From Longimicrobiales bacterium (lineage in GTDB: Bacteria > Gemmatimonadota > Gemmatimonadetes > Longimicrobiales > Gaopeijiaceae), in the NCBI GenBank assembly GCA_951813395.1, contig OX638356.1, positions 2,492,501 to 2,556,500 on the forward strand: 64,000 nt of DNA, written 5' to 3'. Below, one piece after another: positions 26,777 to 35,721 of this stretch. A program made the position numbers and the translations under genes. Position 1 is the stretch's first letter, and every line of letters begins with the position of its first letter. The notes beneath the pieces were generated by a model. That model ran no database searches, was not told where the DNA came from, and worked only from the letters and a program-made list of their open reading frames with translations.

Positions 26777-28531
26777 TTATGGGGGACTCGTCAAGTCCCC
26801 CAGCGATTCCCTGAGTCCCTGCCTCACGTTGCAGCCTGCCGGCGCACTCAGGGCCGCGGAGGCCGCGGCCCGCACCGCGCTCATCCGACACCGGCGGATC
26901 AGTCTCTTGATCTCGAGCAGGGAGGGCCAAGCCACGGAGAGACCCTCCACACCGAGACCCAGAAGCAGCAGGGCACCGAGTGGCCGTGCGGCCATCTCCC
27001 CGCAGGCACTCACCTCCACACCCGAGCGCCGGCCGGCATCCGCTACCATCGCGATCTGCCGCAATACGGCCGGATGCAACTCATCGAAGAGATGGGCCAG
27101 GCGGGTGCTCGTCCGGTCGACCGCCAGCGTGTACTGGACCAGATCATTGGTTCCGATGGAAAGGAAGTCCGCTTGCTCGGCCAGTTGCCGGGCCTGCAGG
27201 GCGGCCGCGGGAGTTTCGATCATCGCGCCCAGTTCGACCTGCTCGGAGAAGGGCACGCCCTCCCGGCGCAACTGATCCCTGGCCGTGCGAAGGAGCCTTC
27301 GTACCGAAACGATCTCTTCTGCGGTGTTGACGAGCGGCACCATGATCCGCACGTCGCCATGAGCCGAGGCCCGCAGGATCGCGCGCAATTGTGTGAGAAA
27401 CAGCGCGGTCTCGTCCGGGAAGACGCGGACTCCCCGCCTGCCCAGGAGCGGGTTTTCCTCGGCCGGAGCGCGCAGAAAGACGGGGAACTTGTCCCCACCC
27501 AGGTCAAAGGTGCGAATCAACACGGGATGATCCGCAAAAGTCTCCGCCACACTCCGATACGCGCGGTACTGCTCCTCTTCCTCCGGGGCCCTGTTGCGGC
27601 CCACGACCAGAAACTCGGTGCGGAAGAGCCCGACCCCGTCGGCGCCGTGCTCGAGTGCCCGGGCGGCCTCTCCGGGCAGATCGAGATTCGCCCGGAGCAC
27701 AACCCTGGTACGGTCGAGCGTCACCGCATCCTCACGCGCAATCGCCGCAATCTCGCGACTCCATCCCAGGATGGCGGAGCGACGCAACTCGAAGCGCTCC
27801 GCCTCTCGCGCGTCCGGATCGATTACGACCCTGCCGGAGCGTCCGTCCACCACCATCACCTGCCCGTCCTTCGCCCGCGAGGAAACCCCATTCAGTCCCG
27901 CTACGGCCGGGATCTGCAGGGACCGCGCAAGGATCGCCCAGTGGGACGTGCGCGTACCCTCGTCGGTCGCCAGCGCCACCACCCGATCGGTATCCAGCGT
28001 CGCCACGAAGCTGGGGGTGAGGTCTCGGGCCACGGCCACGACCCCGGACGCGGGACCCAGCTCCCACGGCTCGGGCAGCGCCAGCAGGCGGCTCAGAACC
28101 CGCAGCTTGAGGTCCGCAAGATCGTTCAGCCTGTCCAGCACCATGGGGTGGGAGGTCCGCGACCAGCGTTCCTTGAGTTCCAGCATCCGCCAGTCGAAGG
28201 CACGTGCCGCCGCAAGGTGATTCTCGGCGATGTAGCCCTCGGTTCCCTCGACGACGTCGGGATCGTCGAGCATCAGGATCTGGGGATCGAATATCCTCGC
28301 CTCGACGAGTCCGAGCCGGGCCTCGGTCTCGCTCTTGAGTGTTTCAAGCTGGCGGCGCGCATCGTTCAGCGCCGCGCGAAAACGCTCAAGTTCGCGATCC
28401 ACCGAGCGGGCCCGTACGACGGTGTGCGCAACCTCGGGGATGCTCCACACGATCCGCCGCACCGTCCCCTTGGCGATCCCTTCGGCGGCGGGAAACCCCT
28501 CGAGAACGGCAGGGGCCGCAGGTTCACTCAT
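26777..28531 (-). CDS. ptsI: PTS enzyme I (phosphoenolpyruvate-protein phosphotransferase)
   Basis: The 584-residue enzyme takes phosphate from PEP and passes it to HPr. The active histidine is His197 in [13 protein letters not shown]. The PEP-binding barrel carries [24 protein letters not shown] and a late CGEMA. The ATG at 28531 overlaps the ptsH stop by eight bases (ATGAGTGA). The longer frame upstream lies inside ptsH and is ignored. It belongs to the hpf-hprK-EIIA-ptsH-ptsI cluster. Confidence 0.95.
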   Translation of the reverse strand: MSEPAAPAVLEGFPAAEGIAKGTVRRIVWSIPEVAHTVVRARSVDRELERFRAALNDARRQLETLKSETEARLGLVEARIFDPQILMLDDPDVVEGTEGYIAENHLAAARAFDWRMLELKERWSRTSHPMVLDRLNDLADLKLRVLSRLLALPEPWELGPASGVVAVARDLTPSFVATLDTDRVVALATDEGTRTSHWAILARSLQIPAVAGLNGVSSRAKDGQVMVVDGRSGRVVIDPDAREAERFELRRSAILGWSREIAAIAREDAVTLDRTRVVLRANLDLPGEAARALEHGADGVGLFRTEFLVVGRNRAPEEEEQYRAYRSVAETFADHPVLIRTFDLGGDKFPVFLRAPAEENPLLGRRGVRVFPDETALFLTQLRAILRASAHGDVRIMVPLVNTAEEIVSVRRLLRTARDQLRREGVPFSEQVELGAMIETPAAALQARQLAEQADFLSIGTNDLVQYTLAVDRTSTRLAHLFDELHPAVLRQIAMVADAGRRSGVEVSACGEMAARPLGALLLLGLGVEGLSVAWPSLLEIKRLIRRCRMSAVRAAASAALSAPAGCNVRQGLRESLGDLTSPP

Positions 28532-28790
28532 CGAACCCGCCACGCACGAGATTCGCCAACGCCTCCACCGCTTCCTCGGCGTCATCCCCATCGGCCGTGA
28601 TCGTCAGCGAACTGCCCTTCTCGGCGGCGAGCATCAGAACGCCCATGATGCTCTTGCCGTTGACGCGCATTTCGTTCCTGGTCACGAGAATCGACGACGA
28701 AAAGCCTCCTGCAAGCTTCACGAAATCGGCGCACGGCCTCGCGTGCATGCCGAGCCGGTTCGGCACCTCGACGTCGACGGAGCAGGCCAC
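28524..28790 (-). CDS. ptsH: PTS phosphocarrier protein HPr
   Basis: This is an 88-residue HPr. The phosphorylatable His16 lies in LGMHARPC and the regulatory serine is Ser47 in NGKSIMGV, the site for HPr kinase. Both being present, beside an hprK gene, suggests the serine switch is in use. It follows the mannose-type EIIA gene by three bases and overlaps ptsI. Confidence 0.96.
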   Translation of the reverse strand: MACSVDVEVPNRLGMHARPCADFVKLAGGFSSSILVTRNEMRVNGKSIMGVLMLAAEKGSSLTITADGDDAEEAVEALANLVRGGFDE

Positions 28791-28793
28791 GGC

Positions 28794-29279
28794 TCAGAGC
28801 AGCTGCGGACGCGGCCGGTTGCCCGCGATCGCAACCTGTCCCTTGACTGCAAGGCGCGGGACCAGTTCGTCGAAATCAAGCCTGCGGTTGAACACGAAAT
28901 CCAGCAGCATCGGCAGGTTCACCCCCGTGATCACGGGAACCTCCGGCCGTTCCCGGGTCACGATGAGTGCCGCCAGATGGCACCCGCCGCTCGGCAGATC
29001 GGTGAACAGCAGGTTGCGACGACCGCGCAGTTCGCTCACCGCGCGCTCGCACAGTTCCTGCCTGTCCTCGCCACCGTGCGACACGCCCACCAGCGCGTCA
29101 TCGGTGACACCGGCAATCTGGCGAACGGCGGCCACCAGGCCTTCGGCAAGTCCTCCATGGGCCAGCACCACGCCGCGCGCCGGCGCTGGCGACATCCGTC
29201 CTTCATCGGAGGAGGCGGCGCCGGTCGCCTCCAACCGGCTCCGAGCCACCGGGGGCCTGGGGCCTCCGAGGTCACTCAT
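28794..29279 (-). CDS. PTS mannose/fructose-type EIIA (EIIA-Man) protein
   Basis: The 161-residue protein carries an EIIA-Man domain with the active histidine in VVLAHGGLAEG (His41 from this start). The ATG at 29279 overlaps the hprK stop by eight bases in the same ATGAGTGA form seen at ptsH/ptsI. Met29, inside the frame, is a less likely alternative that would trim a weakly conserved start. No matching IIB, IIC or IID gene is in the window, so a signalling rather than sugar-import job is likely. Confidence 0.85.
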   Translation of the reverse strand: MSDLGGPRPPVARSRLEATGAASSDEGRMSPAPARGVVLAHGGLAEGLVAAVRQIAGVTDDALVGVSHGGEDRQELCERAVSELRGRRNLLFTDLPSGGCHLAALIVTRERPEVPVITGVNLPMLLDFVFNRRLDFDELVPRLAVKGQVAIAGNRPRPQLL

Positions 29280-30231
29280 AGTCTTCGATCAATGAATCAC
29301 GACGGTTCAGCGCCTGGCGCAATCCGTCGTCGAACCGGGTGGGGACATCCACGCCCGAGTAGGCCAGGAGCTGGTTCATCGCGATCACCTCGCTGATGGC
29401 GGCCAGGTTCTTGCCCGGGTTGAGCGGGATGGTCACGCGCGGGATCTCGACTCCGAGGATGCTCGTCATCTCGCGCTCGAGACCCGTCCGATCGTACTCT
29501 CGCGCATCGTCCCAGTTCTGCAGATCGACGATGACCTCGACCCGCTTCCTCTGACGGGTGGCCCTCGTACCGAACATCGAGGCGACATCGATGATGCCGA
29601 CGCCGCGGATCTCCATGTGGAAGCCCTGGAGTTCATGCCCCTTGCCCATCAGCACGTCGTTCCCCCGCCTGGAAACGAATACGAGATCGTCGGCGACCAG
29701 GCGATGTCCCCGGGCCACCAGGCCCAGCACGCATTCCGACTTGCCGATCCCGCTGGGACCGGTGAAGAGCAGGCCGATTCCAAAAACGTCGGCCAGCGAG
29801 CCGTGTACGGTCGTGGTGGGAGCCAGCACATCCTCGAGATAGGGCTTCAACACCCTGTAGAAGTCCCTGGTGGCAAGACCCGTGCGAAAAACCGGCACCG
29901 GGGCGCGGGCCGCGGCCGACAGGAAGCTCCCGGGAACGTCCAGGCTGCGGGTGACGAATACGGCCGGCACTTCGCGCGCAAAGACCGCCGTGAGACGCGC
30001 CGTCGCCTCTTGCGGGTCCAGCGTCGCCAGAAAGCTCATCTCGGTCTCGCCGAAGACAAGCGCCCGGCCATCGGGAAAACGCGCCGTGTACCCCGCCAGC
30101 GCAAGGCCCGGACTGGAGACGTCAGGGGTGCCGATGCGGCCGTCCAGCGACACCTCGGGGGTGAGCAGTTCCAGTTCGAGCGCCACCTCCCTCGCCGTGA
30201 GGAGGTCACGGACGGTAATCGACGACGTCAC
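29272..30231 (-). CDS. hprK: HPr kinase/phosphorylase
   Basis: At 319 residues, this enzyme phosphorylates and dephosphorylates HPr on its serine. The N-terminal domain is followed by the kinase domain with His144 (VHGS), Walker A GPSGIGKS (158-165), the Asp181-Asp182 pair and a late EIRGVGIID segment. It begins the tight set with EIIA-Man, ptsH and ptsI. Outside Firmicutes such genes usually belong to regulatory PTS systems. Confidence 0.95.
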   Translation of the reverse strand: MTSSITVRDLLTAREVALELELLTPEVSLDGRIGTPDVSSPGLALAGYTARFPDGRALVFGETEMSFLATLDPQEATARLTAVFAREVPAVFVTRSLDVPGSFLSAAARAPVPVFRTGLATRDFYRVLKPYLEDVLAPTTTVHGSLADVFGIGLLFTGPSGIGKSECVLGLVARGHRLVADDLVFVSRRGNDVLMGKGHELQGFHMEIRGVGIIDVASMFGTRATRQRKRVEVIVDLQNWDDAREYDRTGLEREMTSILGVEIPRVTIPLNPGKNLAAISEVIAMNQLLAYSGVDVPTRFDDGLRQALNRRDSLIEDYE

Positions 30232-30285
30232 GGGCGGTCGACCCGCCGGCCGGTGAGGGATGCGCGCGGCTTCACCGCACGCGTC

Positions 30286-30603
30286 TCAGCTCTGCACGCC
30301 CGATGGCGTCTGACGAAAGTCCTTCCGTCGCGACCGGTCGCGCTTGAGAATTCGCTTGACATGGTCATCCAGCTCATCCAGGGCCACCCGAAAGTCCGGC
30401 CCTTCACCACGGGCCACGACCGTCTGTCGGCGCTGCCGCGACACGATGGCCTCGACGGTGCGCGAACGACCCTCCTGCCGAAAAACGAAACTGACGTCCA
30501 TCACGGCAGGGTCGAAGCGGGGCCAGCGCTCCGCGAGCATCTCCGCGCGGTTCCGCGAGCCGAGACTGACTTCACATCTGTGTGCGGTGATCCGTGTCGC
30601 CAT
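30286..30603 (-). CDS. hpf: Ribosome hibernation-promoting factor / RaiA family, short form
   Basis: The 105-residue protein matches the short HPF/YfiA fold. Signs include VSFVFRQEGRSRTVEAIV and a late DFRVALDELDDHVKRILKR, whose pattern matches the helix that contacts 16S rRNA. It lacks the C-terminal dimerisation domain of long HPF. It lies 54 bases upstream of hprK on the same strand, the order often seen in proteobacterial rpoN-hpf-pts clusters. No rpoN is present here. The 117 bases between it and the glycosyltransferase hold no gene. Confidence 0.85.
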   Translation of the reverse strand: MATRITAHRCEVSLGSRNRAEMLAERWPRFDPAVMDVSFVFRQEGRSRTVEAIVSRQRRQTVVARGEGPDFRVALDELDDHVKRILKRDRSRRKDFRQTPSGVQS

Positions 30604-30720
30604 GAGAGTGATCTCCCGAGCCTGAGGGAACGGTGTGCCGCCGGAGTGTCCCCGGCCAGGCCGGGCGGCGACGCTTCAACAGGGTCCAAGTTAGCAAAAA
30701 GCGCAGCGGATACCCCGCGC

Positions 30721-31848
30721 TCATCGGTGCCTCCTCGCTTCCGCGACCAGACGACGCAGGAGATCCTCGAACGCGGTGGCGACAGCCTCCCAGGTGTATT
30801 GCCGGGTCATCCGCCGTGCGGCCACACCCATGCGGTCCCGCGTCGACGGGTCCATGACGCGGGCCAGGGCCGCCGCCAACGCCTCCACATCGCCATGGGG
30901 CACGAGGACCCCGGTTTCGCCGTCACGCACCGTTTCGCGCAGTCCCGGAGAGTTGGACGCCACCGTGGCGGTCCCGCATGCGGAAGCTTCGATGCTCGCG
31001 ATTCCCCACCCTTCCTTGGGGGAGGTCAGCGCGTGCACCCAGGACCTGGACAACAGCTCGCGCTTTTCCTTGTCCGGCACGAAGCCCGCGAAGCGCACAC
31101 GATCCCCGATTCCGAGGCCGCGCACCGTGCGCTCGAGCGCGTCACGTGCGTCTCCCCTCCCCGCAACGACCATCCTGACGTCCATGCCCCGGTCACGCAG
31201 CCGCGCGACAGCCTGCAACACCAGGTCGACCCGCTTGTATCGCTTCAGCCGGCCCAGAAACACCACCGTGGGGTCCGGAAAGCGCTCCGCCGCGGGACCA
31301 AGCCCGTCGAGATCCACTCCATTGCGGATTACGGAAATGCTGTCCGGTTCGAGTCCCCGGCGGACAAGATCGTCTCGCGTGCTGTCCGAGACGGCAACGC
31401 AGTCGATACCGCGATAGACCGCGGGGATGATGCGTTCGAACAGCCAGGTGGCGCTCGCCAGAGCGGGGTTGGCCTCGCGAAAGGCCGTGGCGCCGAAGAG
31501 GTGATGTACCAACAGCAGCCGTGCCGGCGATTCGACCCAGCGGGTGGACAGCATCGGGACCTTGTTGAGATCCTCGACGACGACGTCGAAGCGCTCTTCG
31601 GCCAAACGGCGACCATACCCCAGAGGCCCCGCGATATTGAAGGTGTAGCGTCCGCCCGCCCGCAGTACCCGGATCCCGTCGACCTCCAGCTCTGGCCGGG
31701 CCCCTCTCCAGCCGGAGCAAAGCAGCGTGACCCGATGACCTCTCGCGGCCAGTCGGCCGAAGACCTGGTGGAGATGTTCCTCGGCGCCCCCGGCGTTGGG
31801 GTTGTGGCGGTCCTGCCAGTTAACCACCAGAACCCGCAGGGGATTCAC
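30721..31848 (-). CDS. GT4-family glycosyltransferase
   Basis: The 375-residue enzyme starts at the GTG at 31848, overlapping the nusB stop (GTGA). The GT-B fold is seen in the N-terminal VNWQDRHNPNAGGAEEH and the C-terminal donor site (VVFLGRLKRYKRVDLV, then SPKEGWGIASIEASACG). It probably transfers a sugar to a surface polysaccharide or lipid at the inner membrane. Donor and acceptor cannot be inferred. Confidence 0.88.
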   Translation of the reverse strand: MNPLRVLVVNWQDRHNPNAGGAEEHLHQVFGRLAARGHRVTLLCSGWRGARPELEVDGIRVLRAGGRYTFNIAGPLGYGRRLAEERFDVVVEDLNKVPMLSTRWVESPARLLLVHHLFGATAFREANPALASATWLFERIIPAVYRGIDCVAVSDSTRDDLVRRGLEPDSISVIRNGVDLDGLGPAAERFPDPTVVFLGRLKRYKRVDLVLQAVARLRDRGMDVRMVVAGRGDARDALERTVRGLGIGDRVRFAGFVPDKEKRELLSRSWVHALTSPKEGWGIASIEASACGTATVASNSPGLRETVRDGETGVLVPHGDVEALAAALARVMDPSTRDRMGVAARRMTRQYTWEAVATAFEDLLRRLVAEARRHR

Positions 31849-32312
31849 GGTCCCGCGGGCCCGGGGGAGTCGGCGGATCCGGCCGCCCGAAACACGGCAT
31901 CCAGGACTCCGTTGACGAAGCGTGGAGATTCCGATCCGCCGTAGCGCTCGGCCAGCCGGACGGACTCCTGAATGGACACCTTGCCCGGCAGGTCCGGCAG
32001 ACACAGGATCTCGGTGGCGCCCAGCCGCAGGATTCCCCTGTCCATGACCGAAAGTCGCTCGAGGCGCCAATTGTCCAGGCACTGCGATATCGTCGACTCG
32101 ATCACCTCCCGGTTCTCCTCGAACGCGCCGACCAGGCGTTCCAGATACGGGAGCCTCGAGGGCGCGATTCGTCGGGCCCGCACGGTTGCTGCGAGCGCCT
32201 CGCCGGGGGTGAACCCGTCCCCCTCGGACTCCCAGCGGTAGTGCACCTGCAGGAACCACGCCCGTGAGCGCGTACGGTCGCGCCGCGCACGGGGGTCGAG
32301 GATACGGTTCAA
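31845..32312 (-). CDS. nusB: Transcription antitermination factor NusB
   Basis: At 155 residues, the protein starts at a TTG at 32312 that overlaps the ribH stop (TTGA). NusB helices are seen in RSRAWFLQVHYRWE, then LDNWRLERLSVMDRGILRLGATEIL and SIQESVRLAERYGG. It joins rRNA antitermination complexes with NusE. The ribH-nusB order is widely conserved. An open frame continues upstream of 32312 but lies inside ribH. Confidence 0.9.
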   Translation of the reverse strand: MNRILDPRARRDRTRSRAWFLQVHYRWESEGDGFTPGEALAATVRARRIAPSRLPYLERLVGAFEENREVIESTISQCLDNWRLERLSVMDRGILRLGATEILCLPDLPGKVSIQESVRLAERYGGSESPRFVNGVLDAVFRAAGSADSPGPAGP

Positions 32313-32770
32313 CTCTCGCCGTCCACGCCATGGGCATCGTACAGATCGAGCAGCGAGAGCGCAGCCTCGGCGAATTCGCGTCCCTTGTTGGCGCCGCCGA
32401 CATCCGCCCGGGCCATCGCCTGTTGTCCGTTGTCGGTGGTCAGCACGCCGAATACGACCGGGATCCCGGCCGACAGGGCCACTTGCCCCAGTCCGTCGCT
32501 CGCGTGCCCGGCCACGTAGTCGAAGTGGGCGGTCTCTCCGCGGATTACGCAGCCGATCGCAATGATCGCATCGTACCGGCCGGAATCGGCCATGCGCCGC
32601 GCGCTCTGTGGCAGGTCCCACGCTCCCGGCACGTAGTTCACGCGGATCCGCTTCGCGGGAATTCCCTCGGCGAGCAGGCGTGCTCGGGCCCCCTCCAGCA
32701 ACTGCTCGGTCACCAGGCTGTTGAAGCGTGCCACGAGCAGGCCGATCCCGGTGTTCGGTACCCTGGTCAT
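32309..32770 (-). CDS. ribH: 6,7-dimethyl-8-ribityllumazine synthase
   Basis: The 153-residue enzyme condenses the pyrimidine and dihydroxybutanone-phosphate precursors of riboflavin. The start at 32770 overlaps the ribBA stop (ATGA). Motifs VARFNSLVTEQLLEGA, VPGAWDLPQSA, AIGCVIRGETAHFDYV and GVLTTDNGQQA are intact, with the catalytic His in AHFDYV. The protein normally forms icosahedral or pentameric shells. Confidence 0.94.
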   Translation of the reverse strand: MTRVPNTGIGLLVARFNSLVTEQLLEGARARLLAEGIPAKRIRVNYVPGAWDLPQSARRMADSGRYDAIIAIGCVIRGETAHFDYVAGHASDGLGQVALSAGIPVVFGVLTTDNGQQAMARADVGGANKGREFAEAALSLLDLYDAHGVDGES

Positions 32771-33954
32771 CCGAGGGGCTCCCTCCCCGGGCCGGGGGCG
32801 ACCGGGACACGCCATGCTCCACCGTCCATGGTCGCTCCCGAAAAGCTCTCCCGGCCTGTCACCTGAAGCGCGTATCCGTCCAGACCCACGATGTGCTTTC
32901 GGCTGTTCGTGAGCAGCCGGATCGTCGTCAGCCCCAGGTCGAGAAGGATCTGGGCGCCGATGCCGTAGTCCCTGAGCACCTGTCCCCCGCCCTGGGAGGA
33001 CTCGGGAATCGGCGGTTGGTGGGACGTATGCCGCAGCCGGTCAATCAGGCGATCACCGGCGCGGGCGCGGTGGATGTACACGACCACGCCCTCCTGTTCC
33101 TCCTGGATTCGGCGCATTGCGCCAGCCAGGAGATTCCCGCCGGGCTCGTCGACCGACACGAAGGTATCCGCCAGCGGATTCTCCGCGTGCATCCGGACCA
33201 TGATGTCCGCACTGCCGGCCACGTCTCCCAGCACGAGTGCCAGGTGAACCCGATCGTCGATGTCGCTCCGGTAACCGATGCACAGAAACTCACCCCACGG
33301 GGTCCGCAGCGGTGCTTCCACGACGCGCCTTACAAGGCGTTCGCGGGCAAGCCGCCAGGCGACGATCTGCTCGACCGTGATCAGCTTCAGACCGTGCTCG
33401 CGGGCCATGACCTCGAGTTGGTCCCGGCGCGCCATGGTCCCGTCCTCGTTCAGGATCTCGCAGATCACCCCCGCTGGTGAAAGTCCCGCCATACGTGCGA
33501 GATCGACAGCCGCCTCCGTCTGGCCGACTCGCCGCAACACGCCACCCCGTCGCGCCCGCAAGGGGAAGATGTGCCCCGGCCGCCGAAGGTCCCCGGGCGT
33601 CGACTTCGGGTCCACCAGCACCTCTACGGTTTTCGCGCGGTCGTGCGCCGAGATGCCCGTGGTCACCCCGAAGCGGCGGTGCGCGTCCACCGACACGGTG
33701 AACGCGGTCTCCTGCGGGTCGGTGTTGCGATCCGTCATGAGCGGCAGTTCCAGCGCGTCCGCGCGCTCGGCGGTCAACGACACGCAAATCAGTCCCCGCC
33801 CGAACTTGGTCATGAAATTGATCATGTCGGGGGTGATCTTCTCCGCGGCGCACACCAGGTCGCCCTCGTTTTCGCGATCCTCGTCGTCCGCGACGATCAC
33901 CAGTCCGCCATCGGCAATCTGCTCCAGGGCGTCGAAAACGGTGTCAAACGGCAT
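32767..33954 (-). CDS. ribBA: RibBA: DHBP synthase fused to a degenerate GTP cyclohydrolase II domain
   Basis: The 395-residue protein starts at the ATG at 33954, inside the last codons of ribE. The N-terminal DHBP synthase is complete: DDEDRENEGD (23-32), FGVTTGISAHDRAKT (95-109) and GHIFPLRA (127-134). The C-terminal half aligns with GTP cyclohydrolase II (TPWGEFLCIGY; late GIGAQILLDLGLTTIRLLTN). However, the zinc site normally read as HSEC and LRCDCG is HAEN at 256-259 and VSVDEPGG here, so all three Cys are gone. The catalytic GHEGRGIGL-type loop is also replaced (IHRARAGDRLIDRL). The GCH II half is therefore probably inactive. It sits in a ribD-ribE-ribBA-ribH run. Confidence 0.88.
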   Translation of the reverse strand: MPFDTVFDALEQIADGGLVIVADDEDRENEGDLVCAAEKITPDMINFMTKFGRGLICVSLTAERADALELPLMTDRNTDPQETAFTVSVDAHRRFGVTTGISAHDRAKTVEVLVDPKSTPGDLRRPGHIFPLRARRGGVLRRVGQTEAAVDLARMAGLSPAGVICEILNEDGTMARRDQLEVMAREHGLKLITVEQIVAWRLARERLVRRVVEAPLRTPWGEFLCIGYRSDIDDRVHLALVLGDVAGSADIMVRMHAENPLADTFVSVDEPGGNLLAGAMRRIQEEQEGVVVYIHRARAGDRLIDRLRHTSHQPPIPESSQGGGQVLRDYGIGAQILLDLGLTTIRLLTNSRKHIVGLDGYALQVTGRESFSGATMDGGAWRVPVAPGPGREPLG

Positions 33955-34573
33955 GGCCAGGGGGGTTGCCCGGAGACGCGCCGGATCGGGTTTCCAGGAC
34001 CCGGCGCACGTATCGGCCGACGAGGTCCGCCTCCACATTGACCGCGTCTCCCGGTCTGAGGGAAGAGAGGTTGGTGTGACTCCAAGAGTAGGGGATGATG
34101 GCGACCTCGCAAACAGACGCCTCGCGAAGGTCGTTGACCGTCAGGCTGATTCCGTTCAGCGTGATCGAGCCGTGGGGGATGGTCGTGGCGAACACGTCGT
34201 CGGGCAGGGAAAAGGTCAGGAATCGCGTGTCGCCGGTGCGCAGTTTCTCGAGCAGGAGGGCGCGTCCGTCGACATGCCCCTGGACCAGATGCCCATCGAG
34301 TCGGTCGCCGGCCCTCACCGCGCGCTCCAGGTTCACGAGCGACCCGATCCCGTAGTCGCCGGCAACGGTTCGCTCCAGGGTGGAGGCGGCGACATCCACC
34401 GCGAAGCTGCCGTCCCCACACGCGCATGCCGTCAGACACGCTCCGTCGACCGCCACCGATTGTCCCACGCTCAGCCGGTCGGCGAAGGGCGCCGCAATCA
34501 CCAGGGTGCGACCGCTCGGTCGCGCGCCCGTATCAACCACTTCGCCGACCGCTTCGATGATTCCGGTGAACAC
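33944..34573 (-). CDS. ribE: Riboflavin synthase, alpha subunit
   Basis: The 209-residue enzyme dismutates lumazine to riboflavin. The first lumazine-binding barrel begins MFTGIIEAVGEVVD, and the second is marked by LVQGHVDGRALLLE. It follows ribD after three bases. It overlaps the ribBA start by eleven bases. Confidence 0.94.
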   Translation of the reverse strand: MFTGIIEAVGEVVDTGARPSGRTLVIAAPFADRLSVGQSVAVDGACLTACACGDGSFAVDVAASTLERTVAGDYGIGSLVNLERAVRAGDRLDGHLVQGHVDGRALLLEKLRTGDTRFLTFSLPDDVFATTIPHGSITLNGISLTVNDLREASVCEVAIIPYSWSHTNLSSLRPGDAVNVEADLVGRYVRRVLETRSGASPGNPPGHAV

Positions 34574-34576
34574 GGG

Positions 34577-35707
34577 TCAGTCTCCCCGGTCGAGAACGAT
34601 GAGGGTGTCGTTTCCGAATCTTGAAGGGCCGATCACCGACTGCCACCCCTTGAACCGAAACGCTTCCGGAGCGCGCTCCTCCGGTTCGCCCATGGGGAAC
34701 GCCGGCACGCCGCGCTCCCCGATGACTACGGGCGCGACAAGAAGATACAGCCTGTCGACCAGCCCTTCACGGAGCAGTGAAGCCGCAAGCACTCCTCCAC
34801 CCTCGCACAGCACGCTGGTCACCCCGCGTTCTCCCAGCGCCTCCAAGAGGACCGCAAGATCGAGCCCCGCGCCCCGCACCGGCACGGCAACGACATCCGC
34901 ACACCCGGAAAGCGCTCGATCCAGGTCTCCTGCCCTGTCCGGCGCCGTGGCGACGACGGGGCGTGGGCCGGACCGGCGGCGCAGCGCACGCAGCCCCGGG
35001 GACGCCCGGCCGCAACGATCCAGCAGCACGGCGACCGGGGGCACCCGCGGCACCACGGCGCCCCGAACGGTGAGCATCGGGTCGTCGGCCTCCCACGTCC
35101 GGCTACCCACCAGGATGGCATCGAATCCGGCGCGCAAGCGGTGCACCTCACGGCGCGACGCTTCTCCTGTCAGCCAGACACGCTTTCCTCCGGGCGGGGC
35201 GATGCGCCCGTCCACGCTGACGGCAAGCTTCAGCGCCAGGTATGGGCCCCCGCCCGACGCGCTGTGGAAGAAGACGGGATTCTCCGCAGCCCACTCGGAC
35301 GGCTTCCCAAACGGTCCATCCACGACCAGGCCCCGGCTGCACAGCCACTCCGCACCCCCCCTCTCCTCCATTCCGGGTTCGGCCGCCCAGAAAACCACCC
35401 GGGCAACTCCGGCCGCCAGGATCGCCCCGGTACAGGGCGCCGTCTTCCCGTGGTGGTTGCATGGCTCGAGGCTGCAGTACAGCGTTGCGCCCCGTGCATT
35501 GTCCACAGCCGCGAGAGCGGAGACCTCGGCATGGGGCCCGCCGTACGCGGCATGGAACGCTTCGCCGAGGACTTCGTCTCCACGGACGATCACCGCGCCC
35601 ACCATCGGATTGGGGTGTACGCGCCCCCACCCGCTCCGCCCACACTCGATCGCCCGCGCGAGGAAGCGCCGGTCCGCCCCACTCAGGCGTCCGCCTTCCG
35701 ATCCCAC
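34577..35707 (-). CDS. ribD: Bifunctional riboflavin deaminase/reductase RibD
   Basis: The 376-residue protein is started at a GTG at 35707. A TTG at 35725 that overlaps the stop of the preceding gene (TTGA) is an alternative adding six residues; neither has a strong ribosome site. The deaminase half has the zinc site HAE (59-61) and PC...C with Cys83 and Cys92. The reductase half starts near LKLAVSVDGRIAPPGGKRVWLTG and ends in SVIGPSRFGNDTLI. It carries out two early riboflavin steps. I saw no FMN riboswitch ahead of it; it sits in a polycistronic run. Confidence 0.92.
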   Translation of the reverse strand: MGSEGGRLSGADRRFLARAIECGRSGWGRVHPNPMVGAVIVRGDEVLGEAFHAAYGGPHAEVSALAAVDNARGATLYCSLEPCNHHGKTAPCTGAILAAGVARVVFWAAEPGMEERGGAEWLCSRGLVVDGPFGKPSEWAAENPVFFHSASGGGPYLALKLAVSVDGRIAPPGGKRVWLTGEASRREVHRLRAGFDAILVGSRTWEADDPMLTVRGAVVPRVPPVAVLLDRCGRASPGLRALRRRSGPRPVVATAPDRAGDLDRALSGCADVVAVPVRGAGLDLAVLLEALGERGVTSVLCEGGGVLAASLLREGLVDRLYLLVAPVVIGERGVPAFPMGEPEERAPEAFRFKGWQSVIGPSRFGNDTLIVLDRGD

Positions 35708-35721
35708 GCGCGGCGGCGCGA

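Noticed and set aside
29617-31944. 775-codon plus-strand frame across hprK, hpf and the glycosyltransferase
   Set aside because: Spans three well-supported genes on the opposite strand and lacks motifs.
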